Below, in pieces: positions 18,571 to 27,441 of a stretch of 39,444 bases of DNA. Made by a program: the position numbers and the translations under genes. Position 1 is the first letter of the stretch, and the number at the start of each line of letters is the position of its first letter. Below the pieces are notes generated by a model that did not search any database, had not been told where the DNA came from, and worked only from the letters and a program-made list of their open reading frames with translations. This DNA comes from an uncultured Tessaracoccus sp. (GTDB lineage: Bacteria; Actinomycetota; Actinomycetes; Propionibacteriales; Propionibacteriaceae): NCBI RefSeq assembly GCF_947255005.1, contig NZ_CAMYFI010000020.1, positions 1 to 39,444 of the forward strand, in the 5' to 3' direction.

Positions 18571-19602
18571 ATGTCCACGCAGACGCCCTCCACCGAACAG
18601 GTGGGCACGGAGTCCGACGACCCGCATTCGCTGGTTCGCAGCAAAGCGCGCTACGGCGACGCACTGTTCAAAGGAATCTCGCTCGCGTCGGCGCTGATGA
18701 TCTTCGTGATCCTCGCAGCCGTCGCCACCTTCTTAACGTCCCAAGCGCTGCCAGCCTTTAGCGCCGACCCCGCGGAACCGACCAGTCTGCGCGCCGTCGA
18801 GGCCGCCGGCGGGTTCTGGCAGTGGGTGCTGCCGCTAGCATTCGGTAGCGTTTGGTCTTCCGTACTGGCGATGTGCATGGCCGTGCCACTCGCGGTCGGC
18901 ATCGCGTTGTTCTTGTCACACTACGCACCCAAGCGGATCTCCCGCATCTTCGGCTACATCATCGACCTGTTGGCAGCCGTGCCCTCGGTGGTGTTCGGCC
19001 TGTGGGGCGTGACGGTGCTCGCCCCCGCACTGCACCCCTTCTTCAAGTGGCTGAACGAGAACATGGCTTGGTTCCCGCTCTTCAACGCCTGGGAGCTGCA
19101 CGAGCGCTCAGGTGAGATGCGCCCCATCCTCGCCTCTGGCGGCCAGAACATGCTCACCGCCGCGATCGTGCTCGCGCTCATGGCCACGCCGATCATCACG
19201 GCACTCACCCGCGAGGTCTTCATGCAAACCCCACGTCTGCACGAAGAAGCATCGCTGGCGCTGGGCGCCACCCGATGGGAGATGGTTCGCCAAGCGGTGT
19301 TTCCCTTCAGCGCACCGGGTGTCGTGTCGTCGTGCATGCTCGGCCTTGGTCGCGCGCTCGGTGAAACCATGGCCGTGGCCATGATCCTGCCTGGCAAGGT
19401 GCTCATTTCCTTCCAGTTGTTGACGCGTAACAACCCCAACACCATCGCCGCCTACATCGCGCAGAATTTCCCCGAATCTGAAGGCACAGGTAAGGCACAG
19501 CTGGTTGCTGCTGGCCTCGTGCTTTTTGTGATCACCCTCGTGGTGAACATGATCGCACGTGCGATCATTGCACGTCGTGCCGAGTTCTCTGGAGCGAACT
19601 GA
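18571..19602 (+). CDS. pstC: Phosphate ABC transporter permease PstC
   Basis: This 343-residue membrane protein is one half of the phosphate channel. A cytoplasmic N-terminus of about 35 residues is followed by six predicted spans. The ABC-permease EAA loop is visible as HEEASLALGATRWEMVRQAVFP, and GRALGETMAVAMILPG is the typical PstC stretch after it. The ATG at 18571 has AAGGAG 7 nt upstream. Its stop overlaps the pstA start (TGATG), so the two permease subunits are coupled. Confidence 0.97.
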   Translation: MSTQTPSTEQVGTESDDPHSLVRSKARYGDALFKGISLASALMIFVILAAVATFLTSQALPAFSADPAEPTSLRAVEAAGGFWQWVLPLAFGSVWSSVLAMCMAVPLAVGIALFLSHYAPKRISRIFGYIIDLLAAVPSVVFGLWGVTVLAPALHPFFKWLNENMAWFPLFNAWELHERSGEMRPILASGGQNMLTAAIVLALMATPIITALTREVFMQTPRLHEEASLALGATRWEMVRQAVFPFSAPGVVSSCMLGLGRALGETMAVAMILPGKVLISFQLLTRNNPNTIAAYIAQNFPESEGTGKAQLVAAGLVLFVITLVVNMIARAIIARRAEFSGAN

Positions 19603-20711
19603 TGATGACTGACGCACAACGTACTCAAACCACGTCCAATCGCAGCAAGTCGCCTGGGAAGGAAGCGATCACAGGCGGGCAATTGCCCAAGTTCTCGTGG
19701 ATCCTCTTCCTCGCCTTGGGCTGGGGCATCGCCGCTGGGTGTCTGTCGCTGATCGGAGCGTTTTCCTGGGCCGGCATGGTGGCACTCGGCACGCTGATCT
19801 TCTTCGCTCTGGTGTTCGTCGTTTCCATCGCGGTGGAGGGCAAGCGTCGCGCGGTTGACCGCCTGGTTCGCTACGTGTTGACGAGCTTCTTCCTCCTGGC
19901 GCTTCTCCCGCTCGGCTCGTTGGTCTTCGAGGTTGTCTCCAGGGGCGCTCCCCGCTTCGACCTCGCCTACTTCACCCAGACCGAAGCGAAGGCCTACGAC
20001 GCCAACGCCGACCTCGGCGCGGCGCACGCGCTCGTCGGTACCTTGATGACCACCGGGATCGCGTTCATCATCTCTGTCCCGATCGGTTTGTTCACGGCGA
20101 TCTACCTCGTCGAGTACGGCAACAAGACGAAGCTTGCAGCCGGTGTCCGCTTCCTGGTGGACGTGATGACGGGTATCCCCTCGATCGTCGCCGGCTTGTT
20201 CGCCTACGCGCTGTTCTCGATGCTCTTCGGCGCAGGGAGCCCGCTGATTCGCACCGCCTTCCTCGGTTCGATCGCACTGTCGGTGCTGATGATTCCGACG
20301 GTGGTTCGCTCCACCGAGGAAATGCTCAAGTTGGTGCCCAACGAACTGCGCGAGGCATCGTATGCGCTCGGTGTGCCGAAGTGGCGCACGATCGTTCGTA
20401 TCGTGCTCCCAACCTCGCTGGCAGGTATCGTCACCGGCATCATCTTGGGCATTGCCCGCATCATCGGTGAGACGGCGCCGCTCCTCGTGACAGCGGGCTA
20501 CTTCCAGCTCACCAACGCGAACCCGTTCAACGGGCCCACCGCCACGTTGCCGGTGATGGTGTATCAATCGTTGAAGACGATCGGCCCCACCGCGGAGCAG
20601 CTCCACACCCTCGGCTGGACGGGTGCCCTGGTACTCATCATTATCGTCATGGGCCTGAACCTGCTAGGCCGACTCATCGCATGGAAGTTCGCCCCCAAGC
20701 AGGGCCACTGA
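19602..20711 (+). CDS. pstA: Phosphate ABC transporter permease PstA
   Basis: This 369-residue permease partners PstC. The N-terminal 75 residues add a soluble stretch and two spans (WILFLALGWGIAAGCLSLIG and MVALGTLIFFALVFVVSIAV) before the core, making it longer than the usual 290-300 residues. That extension occurs in other actinobacterial PstA proteins. The EAA loop reads LREASYALGVPKWRTIVRIVLP, followed by ARIIGETAPLL. The start is ATG 19602 or 19605 (ATGATG), in a TGATG overlap with pstC. A 27-bp gap with AAAGGA precedes pstB. Confidence 0.96.
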   Translation: MMTDAQRTQTTSNRSKSPGKEAITGGQLPKFSWILFLALGWGIAAGCLSLIGAFSWAGMVALGTLIFFALVFVVSIAVEGKRRAVDRLVRYVLTSFFLLALLPLGSLVFEVVSRGAPRFDLAYFTQTEAKAYDANADLGAAHALVGTLMTTGIAFIISVPIGLFTAIYLVEYGNKTKLAAGVRFLVDVMTGIPSIVAGLFAYALFSMLFGAGSPLIRTAFLGSIALSVLMIPTVVRSTEEMLKLVPNELREASYALGVPKWRTIVRIVLPTSLAGIVTGIILGIARIIGETAPLLVTAGYFQLTNANPFNGPTATLPVMVYQSLKTIGPTAEQLHTLGWTGALVLIIIVMGLNLLGRLIAWKFAPKQGH

Positions 20712-20738
20712 CCGCACACACGAAAAGGATTCATTGCA

Positions 20739-21518
20739 ATGGCCAAGCGCATTGAGATCAAGGATCTCGACATCTACTACGGCAAGTTCCACGCGGTGCG
20801 GAACGTCAACATGACCATCGAGCCCCGCGCAGTCACCGCCTTCATCGGCTCGTCGGGCTGCGGCAAGTCCACCGTGCTCCGCTCCATCAACCGCATGCAC
20901 GAGGTGATCCCGGGGGCCTACGTGGAGGGAGAGATCCTCCTTGACGGAGTGAACCTCTACGCGCCCAACGTCGACCCGGTGCGCGTGCGTCGCCAAATCG
21001 GCATGGTGTTTCAGCGGCCCAACCCGTTCCCCACCATGTCGATTCAGGAAAACGTGCTCGCCGGGGTGCGCCTCAACAAGAAGCGCATCAGCCGCTCCGA
21101 GGCCGACGACATCACGGAGAAGGCACTACGCGGCGCCAACCTGTGGAACGAGGTCAAGGATCGCCTCGATAAGCCCGGTTCCGGGCTGTCCGGCGGCCAG
21201 CAGCAGCGTCTGTGCATCGCCCGCGCGACGGCGGTGGAACCCGACGTGCTGCTCATGGACGAACCTTGTTCAGCGCTCGACCCCATCTCCACCCTCGCCA
21301 TCGAGGAGCTCATCAAGGAGCTGAAGGAGGAGTACACCGTCGTGATCGTGACACACAACATGCAGCAGGCAGCCCGCGTGTCCGACACGACCGCGTTCTT
21401 CAACCTCAAGGAGCAGGGCCAGCCGGGTGAGCTCATCGAGGTGGGTCCCACCGAGAAGATCTTCCACAACCCCGACGAGAAGGCGACGGAAGACTACATC
21501 ACTGGTCGCTTCGGCTAA
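20739..21518 (+). CDS. pstB: Phosphate ABC transporter ATP-binding protein PstB
   Basis: This 259-residue ATPase drives PstSCA. Walker A is GSSGCGKST (37-45), the signature is LSGGQQQR (from 150), Walker B ends in DEP (174-176), and the H-loop reads VTHNMQQAARVSD. The C-terminus ...HNPDEKATEDYITGRFG is the standard PstB ending. A bidirectional terminator follows, so phoU is not part of this operon. Confidence 0.98.
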   Translation: MAKRIEIKDLDIYYGKFHAVRNVNMTIEPRAVTAFIGSSGCGKSTVLRSINRMHEVIPGAYVEGEILLDGVNLYAPNVDPVRVRRQIGMVFQRPNPFPTMSIQENVLAGVRLNKKRISRSEADDITEKALRGANLWNEVKDRLDKPGSGLSGGQQQRLCIARATAVEPDVLLMDEPCSALDPISTLAIEELIKELKEEYTVVIVTHNMQQAARVSDTTAFFNLKEQGQPGELIEVGPTEKIFHNPDEKATEDYITGRFG

Positions 21519-21541
21519 GCCACACCCGTAGTATCTACCGC

Positions 21542-21585
21542 AAATGTTGGAGGGGCTACCCAGCCGGGCAGCCCCTCCAACATTT
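21542..21585. terminator. Bidirectional terminator between pstB and nagZ
   Basis: A perfect 16-bp stem (21542-21557 with 21570-21585) encloses a 12-nt loop that itself contains CCC/GGG. It starts with AAA and ends with TTT, so each strand has a short U-run. It sits between convergent pstB and nagZ. Confidence 0.92.
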
Positions 21586-21616
21586 CCGCTCTTGCGTATC
21601 TGAAGCGTGCGGTTCG

Positions 21617-22831
21617 CTAGCCGCACTCCATGGTGCTGATCGATTCCTTCAACGCCAGCACCCGAGCCGCGGACTGTGCGACGGCCTCGGCGAACTCCGG
21701 GTCGTCGTCCATCTTGGCGACGATGGCTGCGGCCATGTCTTGCGCGATGTTCGCGTCGGCGTTGATGATGAGATCACCGCCCGCGTCGAGGAAACGCACG
21801 GCCCGCTCCCCCGCGGGCACGTCGGCTACGGCACCGGCCGCACCGAGATCGTCGGAGATGACAACCCCGTCGAACCCGAGGCTGCCCCGCAAGATGTCGG
21901 TGATGATCTTGCGGCTGAACACAGCCTTGTGGTCGGGGTCGATCTGCTCGAACGTTGCCGACGAGATCATGACCGACGATGCGCCGGCCTGGATGCCGTC
22001 GATGAAGGGCTTCCACGACGGGTCATCGACGACGGTGCTCTGGTCGGTGGCCTCGTCATTATCGGTGTTGTGCCTCACCTTGCCGAGCCCTGGGAAATGT
22101 TTGAGGCTGGTGGCCACGTCGGCGCTCTGCATGGACTGCACGAAGGTGACGACGCTGTCGGCCACCTTCTCCGGATCTGAGCCGTACTGGCGTGTGAGCT
22201 GCCCGATGGGTTCGTTGCTGGCTGCGAGATCATCGGGCACCACGTCGGCGACGGGCGCGAGGTTGAACCGCACTCCGGCGCGCGCGAGCTCTGCCGCCCA
22301 CGTCTCCGACTGGGCGTGGAAGGCCGTCTCGTTCATCTGACCTTGCGCGACGGCGTCGGGAATGCGGGTGAATCCTTGGCCTTGCAGGCGCTGCACCTGG
22401 CCACCTTCTTGATCTGCCGCGACGAGCATGGGGATGTCGGCAGCGCCGAGCGCTCCGACGCGAGCCGCCAGCGCCGCGGCGTCGGAGCGAGTCACCTTCG
22501 AGCTGCCGAGCAGCACGACGGATCCTGCCTTCGTGCTACGCAGGACATCAATCGTCGCAGTATCTAGGTCCGACGTGGACACACCCACCATCAGCAGCTG
22601 GCCCACCTGCTCTTGCGCGGAGAGCGCCTGGGCCTCGGCGAGGCACTCGCGGGGTGCCTCTGGCGTCGCGGACGGGTCGGAGGTGTTGGCACCCGCCGAT
22701 GCCCTACCACGCGCAGATGGCGTCGTCGACCCCATGTTCGGCGCGGGCGGGGAGATAATGGGCGCTGGAGCGCACGCGCTAAGCGCCAGCACCGCCGCAA
22801 AAGCGACGGAGGCGGCGAAGCGTTTAGCCAC
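21617..22831 (-). CDS. nagZ: Beta-N-acetylhexosaminidase NagZ (GH3 family lipoprotein)
   Basis: This 404-residue glycoside hydrolase family 3 protein removes N-acetylglucosamine from cell-wall fragments. I place the start at GTG 22831 because GGAG lies about 7 nt upstream and the protein then opens with a clean lipoprotein signal (LALSAC, Cys20). A longer frame would run into the mtr gene. GH3 hallmarks are AADQEGGQVQRL, KHFPGLGKVRHNTDND (the NagZ-type KHFPG loop) and VVISDDLGAAG with the nucleophile Asp. A Pro/Ser-rich linker follows the lipid anchor. It overlaps the mtr stop by 8 nt. The extracytoplasmic location differs from cytoplasmic NagZ of enterobacteria but is normal in Gram-positives. 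Confidence 0.93.
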   Translation of the reverse strand: MAKRFAASVAFAAVLALSACAPAPIISPPAPNMGSTTPSARGRASAGANTSDPSATPEAPRECLAEAQALSAQEQVGQLLMVGVSTSDLDTATIDVLRSTKAGSVVLLGSSKVTRSDAAALAARVGALGAADIPMLVAADQEGGQVQRLQGQGFTRIPDAVAQGQMNETAFHAQSETWAAELARAGVRFNLAPVADVVPDDLAASNEPIGQLTRQYGSDPEKVADSVVTFVQSMQSADVATSLKHFPGLGKVRHNTDNDEATDQSTVVDDPSWKPFIDGIQAGASSVMISSATFEQIDPDHKAVFSRKIITDILRGSLGFDGVVISDDLGAAGAVADVPAGERAVRFLDAGGDLIINADANIAQDMAAAIVAKMDDDPEFAEAVAQSAARVLALKESISTMECG

Positions 22832-24242
22832 GGGAGAGCTCCGCGGGGGTCTTCGCTTCGAGCAACCCGAGCAAGGCGTTCTCAACCACCTCGGTGAGCG
22901 CCGGATGGATCCAGTACTGCCCTCTCGCCATCTGGTCGACGGGCAGCCCGAATGACATCGTCTGAATGAGGGGCTGAATCAGCGTCGACGCCTCCGGGCC
23001 GATGATATGGGCGCCCAGGAGGTGCCAGCTCGTCGGGTCGGCCAACAGCTTCACGAAGTGGCTATCATCTTCCATGGCCCACCCGTAGGCCACATCGCCG
23101 TACGCCTGCACCTTCTTCACGTACGGGTGCCCCCATTCGTGCAGCTGCTGCTCGGTTGCACCGACGTAGGCGATCTGCGGCTTCGAAAACACCGCATTCG
23201 GCACGTAGCGGTGGTCGGAGGAGATGAGGTTATCCGGGTGCAGCAGGTTGTGTTGCACCGTGCGCATCTCGTGGTTCGCGACATGCTTCAACAGGTAGTC
23301 AGACGAGACATCACCGATCGCCCAGATGTGCGGCACGCTCGTGCGTTGATGGGCGTCGACGCGAACGCCGCCGTCGGGACGCCGCTCAACCCCTGCGGCG
23401 TCGAGATGCAGCGCCTCGACGTTGCGCTCACGCCCGACGGCGACGAGCACCATGTCGGTAAGGTACTCGTACTCGACGCCGTTCACGTCGGTTGCCACGA
23501 CGGCAACATCACCCGCCGGCCCAGGCTCGAAGCTCGACACCTGCTGGTTGAGACGCAGGTTCACCCGCTGAGCGAGCGCCTCGCCGAAAGCGGCGGAGAT
23601 GTCCTCGTCGGCGCCTCTCAGCAGTGTTTCGGACCGGTGCAGCACCGTGACTTCGACACCGAACGAGGTGAAGATGTGCGCGAACTCAGCCGCGATGTAT
23701 CCACCGCCAACGATCACGAGCCGATCGGGCAGCTGATCGATACGCATGATGGTGTCTGACGTGTGAATGCGCTCGTGGAGCCCCTCGGCGCACGGCACGT
23801 CAAGCGTGCGCGGGCGAGAACCCGTGGCAATCACAATCTGGTCAGCTTCGATCTGGGTGTCGCCAATGCGCAGCGTGTGGGCGTCGACGAAGGACGCCTC
23901 CCCGTCGAATACGGTGACGTTTGCGTTCTGGCGACGCCACTGCTTGCCGCCTGCAGAGATGGCGTCGAGCCTGGTGAAAATGCGGTCGCGCATGGCGTTC
24001 CAGTCAGCCTGGCCGCGCTGCAAGGTGACGCCGAGTTTGCCGGCGTCCTCGTAGGCGCTGGCCAGGTCGGCAGGGTGGACGTACATCTTGGTGGGGATAC
24101 ACCCGCGATTCAGGCAGGTGCCCCCGAAGGTCGGGTCGCGTTCGACCAGCGCAACTTCGAGACCATCGAATCGCTCGTCGATGAGGGAGTTGCCGGAGCC
24201 GGAACCGATGACTGCCAAATCGAAATGCTGCATGCCCCCCAT
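22824..24242 (-). CDS. mtr: Mycothione reductase
   Basis: This 472-residue flavoprotein disulfide reductase reduces mycothione (oxidised mycothiol) with NADPH. The FAD site is VIGSGSGN (about 11-18), the redox pair is GGTCLNRGCIPTK (Cys43, Cys48), the second dinucleotide site is VIVGGGYIAAEFAHI, and the C-terminal interface has the conserved HPALTEVVENALLGL. The GSGSGN loop and overall pattern fit mycothione reductase better than lipoamide dehydrogenase or glutathione reductase. Two ATGs (24242 and 24233) are possible starts; the second gives a more typical N-terminus, MQHFDLAVIG. It works on the product of the pathway ended by MshD in this window. Confidence 0.93.
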   Translation of the reverse strand: MGGMQHFDLAVIGSGSGNSLIDERFDGLEVALVERDPTFGGTCLNRGCIPTKMYVHPADLASAYEDAGKLGVTLQRGQADWNAMRDRIFTRLDAISAGGKQWRRQNANVTVFDGEASFVDAHTLRIGDTQIEADQIVIATGSRPRTLDVPCAEGLHERIHTSDTIMRIDQLPDRLVIVGGGYIAAEFAHIFTSFGVEVTVLHRSETLLRGADEDISAAFGEALAQRVNLRLNQQVSSFEPGPAGDVAVVATDVNGVEYEYLTDMVLVAVGRERNVEALHLDAAGVERRPDGGVRVDAHQRTSVPHIWAIGDVSSDYLLKHVANHEMRTVQHNLLHPDNLISSDHRYVPNAVFSKPQIAYVGATEQQLHEWGHPYVKKVQAYGDVAYGWAMEDDSHFVKLLADPTSWHLLGAHIIGPEASTLIQPLIQTMSFGLPVDQMARGQYWIHPALTEVVENALLGLLEAKTPAELSRG

Positions 24243-24298
24243 CCTGCCATCTGATGTGAAGGGCGCGTGGTATGACGGGCGGCGATAGGCTGTTTCCC

Positions 24299-25063
24299 AT
24301 GACCAAGGAATGGGCAGTAGTCACAGGCGCCTCCGCTGGCCTCGGCATCGCCTTCGCTGAGCACCTGGCCAAGCAGGGCTCGGACATCATCCTCGCCGCG
24401 CGGCGAAGAGACAGGCTCGAGGAGGTGGCCGACAAGCTCGCGCACAAATACGGCACCCGCACCGAGGTGCGCGCCGTAGACCTGGCAAGCGAAACGGGCA
24501 GGGCAAACTTCGTCGAAGAGATCCACGCCACGCCCGTGCACACTCTGGTGAACAACGCCGGCTTCGGGTCCGTCGGAAGGTTCGCGGAACTGGCGCCGTC
24601 GAGGCTCGCGCAGGAAACATCACTCGACGTCGGCGCGCTCACCGAGCTCTCCCGCGCCGTTGTGGAGGGCATGATCGGGAGACGGCGGGGGGCCATCATC
24701 AACGTCGCCAGCACGGCCGCGTTCCAGCCCATTCCCGACATGGCCGTCTACGCGGCGGCGAAGAGCTACGTGCTGCAATTTACGATCGCGCTGTGGCAGG
24801 AGCTCTACGACACGGGCGTGCGAGCCGTCGCGATTTGCCCCGGTCCCACCGACACCGAGTTTTTCTCCAATGCCGGCGACGACGGTGTGCTCACGCAGCG
24901 TCGCCGCCCAGACCAGGTGGTGGAGACCGCGTTCAAGGCCCTCAAGGAGCACCGTCCGTTCGCGATCGACGGGGTCCGCAACCGCGTATTGGCGCTGGCC
25001 AACCGCTTCGCGCCGCGCAGCGTGCAGGCACGGGTGGCCAAGATGGTGATTCACAACACGTAA
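24299..25063 (+). CDS. Short-chain dehydrogenase/reductase (SDR family)
   Basis: This 254-residue protein is a classical SDR. The cofactor loop is TGASAGLG (9-16), followed by LVNNAGFG. The catalytic triad is Ser138 with YAAAK (Tyr151, Lys155). The ending VQARVAKMV suggests the DltE/YqjQ-like subgroup often annotated as SDR oxidoreductase; the substrate is unknown. I prefer ATG 24299, which begins just before the first strand. An upstream in-frame ATG at 24272 has a GAAGGG site but adds nine residues unlike the family. It stands alone, divergent from mtr. Confidence 0.9.
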   Translation: MTKEWAVVTGASAGLGIAFAEHLAKQGSDIILAARRRDRLEEVADKLAHKYGTRTEVRAVDLASETGRANFVEEIHATPVHTLVNNAGFGSVGRFAELAPSRLAQETSLDVGALTELSRAVVEGMIGRRRGAIINVASTAAFQPIPDMAVYAAAKSYVLQFTIALWQELYDTGVRAVAICPGPTDTEFFSNAGDDGVLTQRRRPDQVVETAFKALKEHRPFAIDGVRNRVLALANRFAPRSVQARVAKMVIHNT

Positions 25064-25079
25064 CGCACCGGCAAGCGGG

Positions 25080-26531
25080 CTAGTCGGCTACCCGCACCAA
25101 CTTGGTTTCAGACACGCTGTTGGGCTGCCCAGCCACATTGAGGCCTCGCGCGGTGGCCGCGGCCCTCACTTCGTAGGTGCCGGGTTCGCTGATTGACAAC
25201 ATGACCGACCAGATGAGCCACCCCTCGTCGTTCTTCGCGAGACCCGTTTGCGCGATGCTGCTGGAAACGACCTCTTGCGTCTCGGTGTGGACGAGCGTCA
25301 CCGTCGGAGCCCCATATTCGGGCCTCACCGTGCCCTGGATGGAAAGCGTGCCCGAGGGCGTCACGTCCTGATTCCTGGGCGAGGTGATCCACAACCCCGG
25401 CATCGGGCCAAGCCCGTGGCGACGATAACCCTGCGATACGTTGAACGGTGCCGGTGCGGCAGACCCGTCGGCGTGGAAGTGCACGACGAGGCCAGGCCGC
25501 TCTAGCAACTCCGACATGGTGTACACCATCTGTTCAATCGCGGCCTGCTGTTTATCGGGCTCGATACTCGAGTAGGCGTCGGCGCTGAGGTCGACGGTGA
25601 GCACCCCGTCGTGCAGTGTCGATCCCAAGTATTTGCCCGTCCACAACGACACGTAGTCGGGGTCGAGCGGCACGAGCGTGATGAGCGATTCGATGCCGGT
25701 TCGAGAAAGACTCGCCGTCGATGGCAAGTCGCGGTACTCCCGATACAGCTTGCCGTCGGTGCGCCCAACGTAGTACATCGGCGCGCTGCGCACGACCGCT
25801 TGCACCGCGGATTGAGTGGTGGGCGTCGGGATTTCGACGGTGGTGGACGCCACGGGTTCAGGCGCTACCGCTGATTCCCGCTGGGTGCCAACCGCCAGAA
25901 TCGAGCCCACCGCGAGCGCCACGATGCTCGCGACAGCCACTAATTGCCCACGCACGCTGCCTCGCTCGGGTGACGACGCCTCCTGCAGCACCGGCTCGAG
26001 GGGCTTGGCAGGAGGAACCTTGATCTGGCTCGCGATGGAGTTGAGCGCTGCGGTGAGGTCGGCAGACAGCGCGTTAATCTGCTCACCCTCCCCCTCGTCA
26101 CTCGCGAGCTCCTCGAGCGCGCTCTCGAGCCGCTGATTGCTGCGATGCACCGTCAGCCGCATGACTCGCGAGAGCTCCGGACCAAACATCGTCATGAAGT
26201 GACTCACGACGAGGATCTCGGCCGACGATGCGCTCTGCCTGCGCAGGCGCTCGATGAGCGGCAGGTAGCGGCCGTCGTCGGGGTCAGGAATCTCGACGCC
26301 CTCCCCGGACGCGGTGCGTGCGAGATGCACCACCTGTTCGGTGAGGTATTCCACACGCTCCTGCGGGTCAATGAGGCGCCTGCTGCGACGGTGCAGCGAC
26401 CGGAACGCGGAACGCACGATCGGGCCTGCTTCGGTGCTCGCTCCGAGCAGCCGTGCCAGCCGGTAGAGGCGGGGACGCTGCTCAGCGTAGAGCTCGATCA
26501 GGTCGTCGATCCCTTCGTTATCGACAGCCAT
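25080..26531 (-). CDS. ECF-sigma-like domain fused to membrane span, GerMN and Gmad2 domains
   Basis: This 483-residue protein has an unusual layout. Residues 8-75 (LIELYAEQRPRLYRLARLLG onward) look like sigma-70 region 2, and 90-142 (AEILVVSHFMTMFGPELSRV onward) like region 4, both degenerate. A linker leads to a transmembrane helix at about 195-215. The outside part holds a GerMN domain (250-357, with TVDLSADAY and AAIEQMVYTMSELL) and a Gmad2 domain (380-480, with ITSPRNQDVTPSGTLSIQG). GerMN-Gmad2 pairs occur in actinobacterial envelope proteins, and GerM acts in spore or cell-wall assembly. It starts 3 nt after the ccsB stop without its own ribosome site, so it is coupled to the cytochrome c genes. 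The sigma resemblance is by eye only. Confidence 0.75.
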   Translation of the reverse strand: MAVDNEGIDDLIELYAEQRPRLYRLARLLGASTEAGPIVRSAFRSLHRRSRRLIDPQERVEYLTEQVVHLARTASGEGVEIPDPDDGRYLPLIERLRRQSASSAEILVVSHFMTMFGPELSRVMRLTVHRSNQRLESALEELASDEGEGEQINALSADLTAALNSIASQIKVPPAKPLEPVLQEASSPERGSVRGQLVAVASIVALAVGSILAVGTQRESAVAPEPVASTTVEIPTPTTQSAVQAVVRSAPMYYVGRTDGKLYREYRDLPSTASLSRTGIESLITLVPLDPDYVSLWTGKYLGSTLHDGVLTVDLSADAYSSIEPDKQQAAIEQMVYTMSELLERPGLVVHFHADGSAAPAPFNVSQGYRRHGLGPMPGLWITSPRNQDVTPSGTLSIQGTVRPEYGAPTVTLVHTETQEVVSSSIAQTGLAKNDEGWLIWSVMLSISEPGTYEVRAAATARGLNVAGQPNSVSETKLVRVAD

Positions 26532-26534
26532 CGA

Positions 26535-27440
26535 TCAAATCCCGGCGTAGGAATGAAGCCCGCTGAACAGCAGATTCACGCCCACAAAGTTGAACCAGAA
26601 CGTGGCCACGCCGATCAGGCACAGCACCGCGGCGGGGCGTCCCCGCCAGCCAGCGGTGAGCGATGCGTGGAGGTAGCCGGCGTAGACCACCCAGGTGATG
26701 AAGCTCCAGGTTTCCTTCGGATCCCAGTTCCAAAACCGCGACCAGGCGTACTGCGCCCAGATGGAACCGGCGACGATGGTGAACGTCCAGATGGGAAACG
26801 AAAATGCCGTCATGCGGTGGGCGAACGTTTCGAGTTTCTTCAGCGACGGAATCCGCGCCAGGTAGCCGGTGAGCTCGGTGCCGCGACGCTGGGCGCGAGC
26901 CTCGGCGGAGTGCCGCACCAGGAACAGCGCGCTCGCGACGGCGGCGATGTTGAACCCGGCGGCAGCGATCACGGCTGCGACGATATGGATGATGAACCAC
27001 ACTGAGTGGAGTGCCGGCACGAGAGGCGCGACGTCGACGTAGAACACGGTGACGGCCAGCCCGAGCATGACGGCGGCGATGAACGTCACGCCGATGCCGA
27101 GCCACCGGGTGCCCCAACGCCACAGCGACAGGAGGTACAGCAAACCTAAGATGGCGATCGCGGAGGTGACGAACTCGTACATATTGCCCCACGGAGCTCG
27201 CGACGCCGCGACGCCGCGCAACACCACCCCCACCGTGTTCAGCAGCCAGCCCACCACCGTAGCGGCCACTGCGAGGCGCCCGTACACGTCGACGTTCAGG
27301 CGCTTCGAATCTTCCGAGCCATCCGCCGCTCGTTCGCTGGTGAGCCCGCGGGCGAACACCCATTCCGCCGTGTGCAGGATGAATGCGACGACGTAGGCAA
27401 CGGCGGCGGCCACCATCGCCAGGTCAGAGTATTGCGACAC
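26535..27440 (-). CDS. ccsB: Cytochrome c biogenesis protein CcsB (ResC)
   Basis: This 301-residue integral membrane protein is the heme-handling half of the system II cytochrome c synthase, with ResB. It has about eight spans and the tryptophan-rich heme motif AWSRFWNWDPKETWSF. Conserved His residues near spans include HTAEW, HSVWF and AHRMTAF. The start is taken at GTG 27440, which has GGAAGGA 6 nt upstream; this begins SQYSDLAMVAAAV. A longer frame upstream would overlap resB. It follows resB directly. Confidence 0.95.
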   Translation of the reverse strand: MSQYSDLAMVAAAVAYVVAFILHTAEWVFARGLTSERAADGSEDSKRLNVDVYGRLAVAATVVGWLLNTVGVVLRGVAASRAPWGNMYEFVTSAIAILGLLYLLSLWRWGTRWLGIGVTFIAAVMLGLAVTVFYVDVAPLVPALHSVWFIIHIVAAVIAAAGFNIAAVASALFLVRHSAEARAQRRGTELTGYLARIPSLKKLETFAHRMTAFSFPIWTFTIVAGSIWAQYAWSRFWNWDPKETWSFITWVVYAGYLHASLTAGWRGRPAAVLCLIGVATFWFNFVGVNLLFSGLHSYAGI

Positions 27441-27441
27441 C

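Noticed and set aside
19452..20606. A 384-codon minus-strand frame opposite pstA
   Set aside because: Its product is an Arg/Glu/Gln/His-rich artefact of reading a membrane protein gene backwards.
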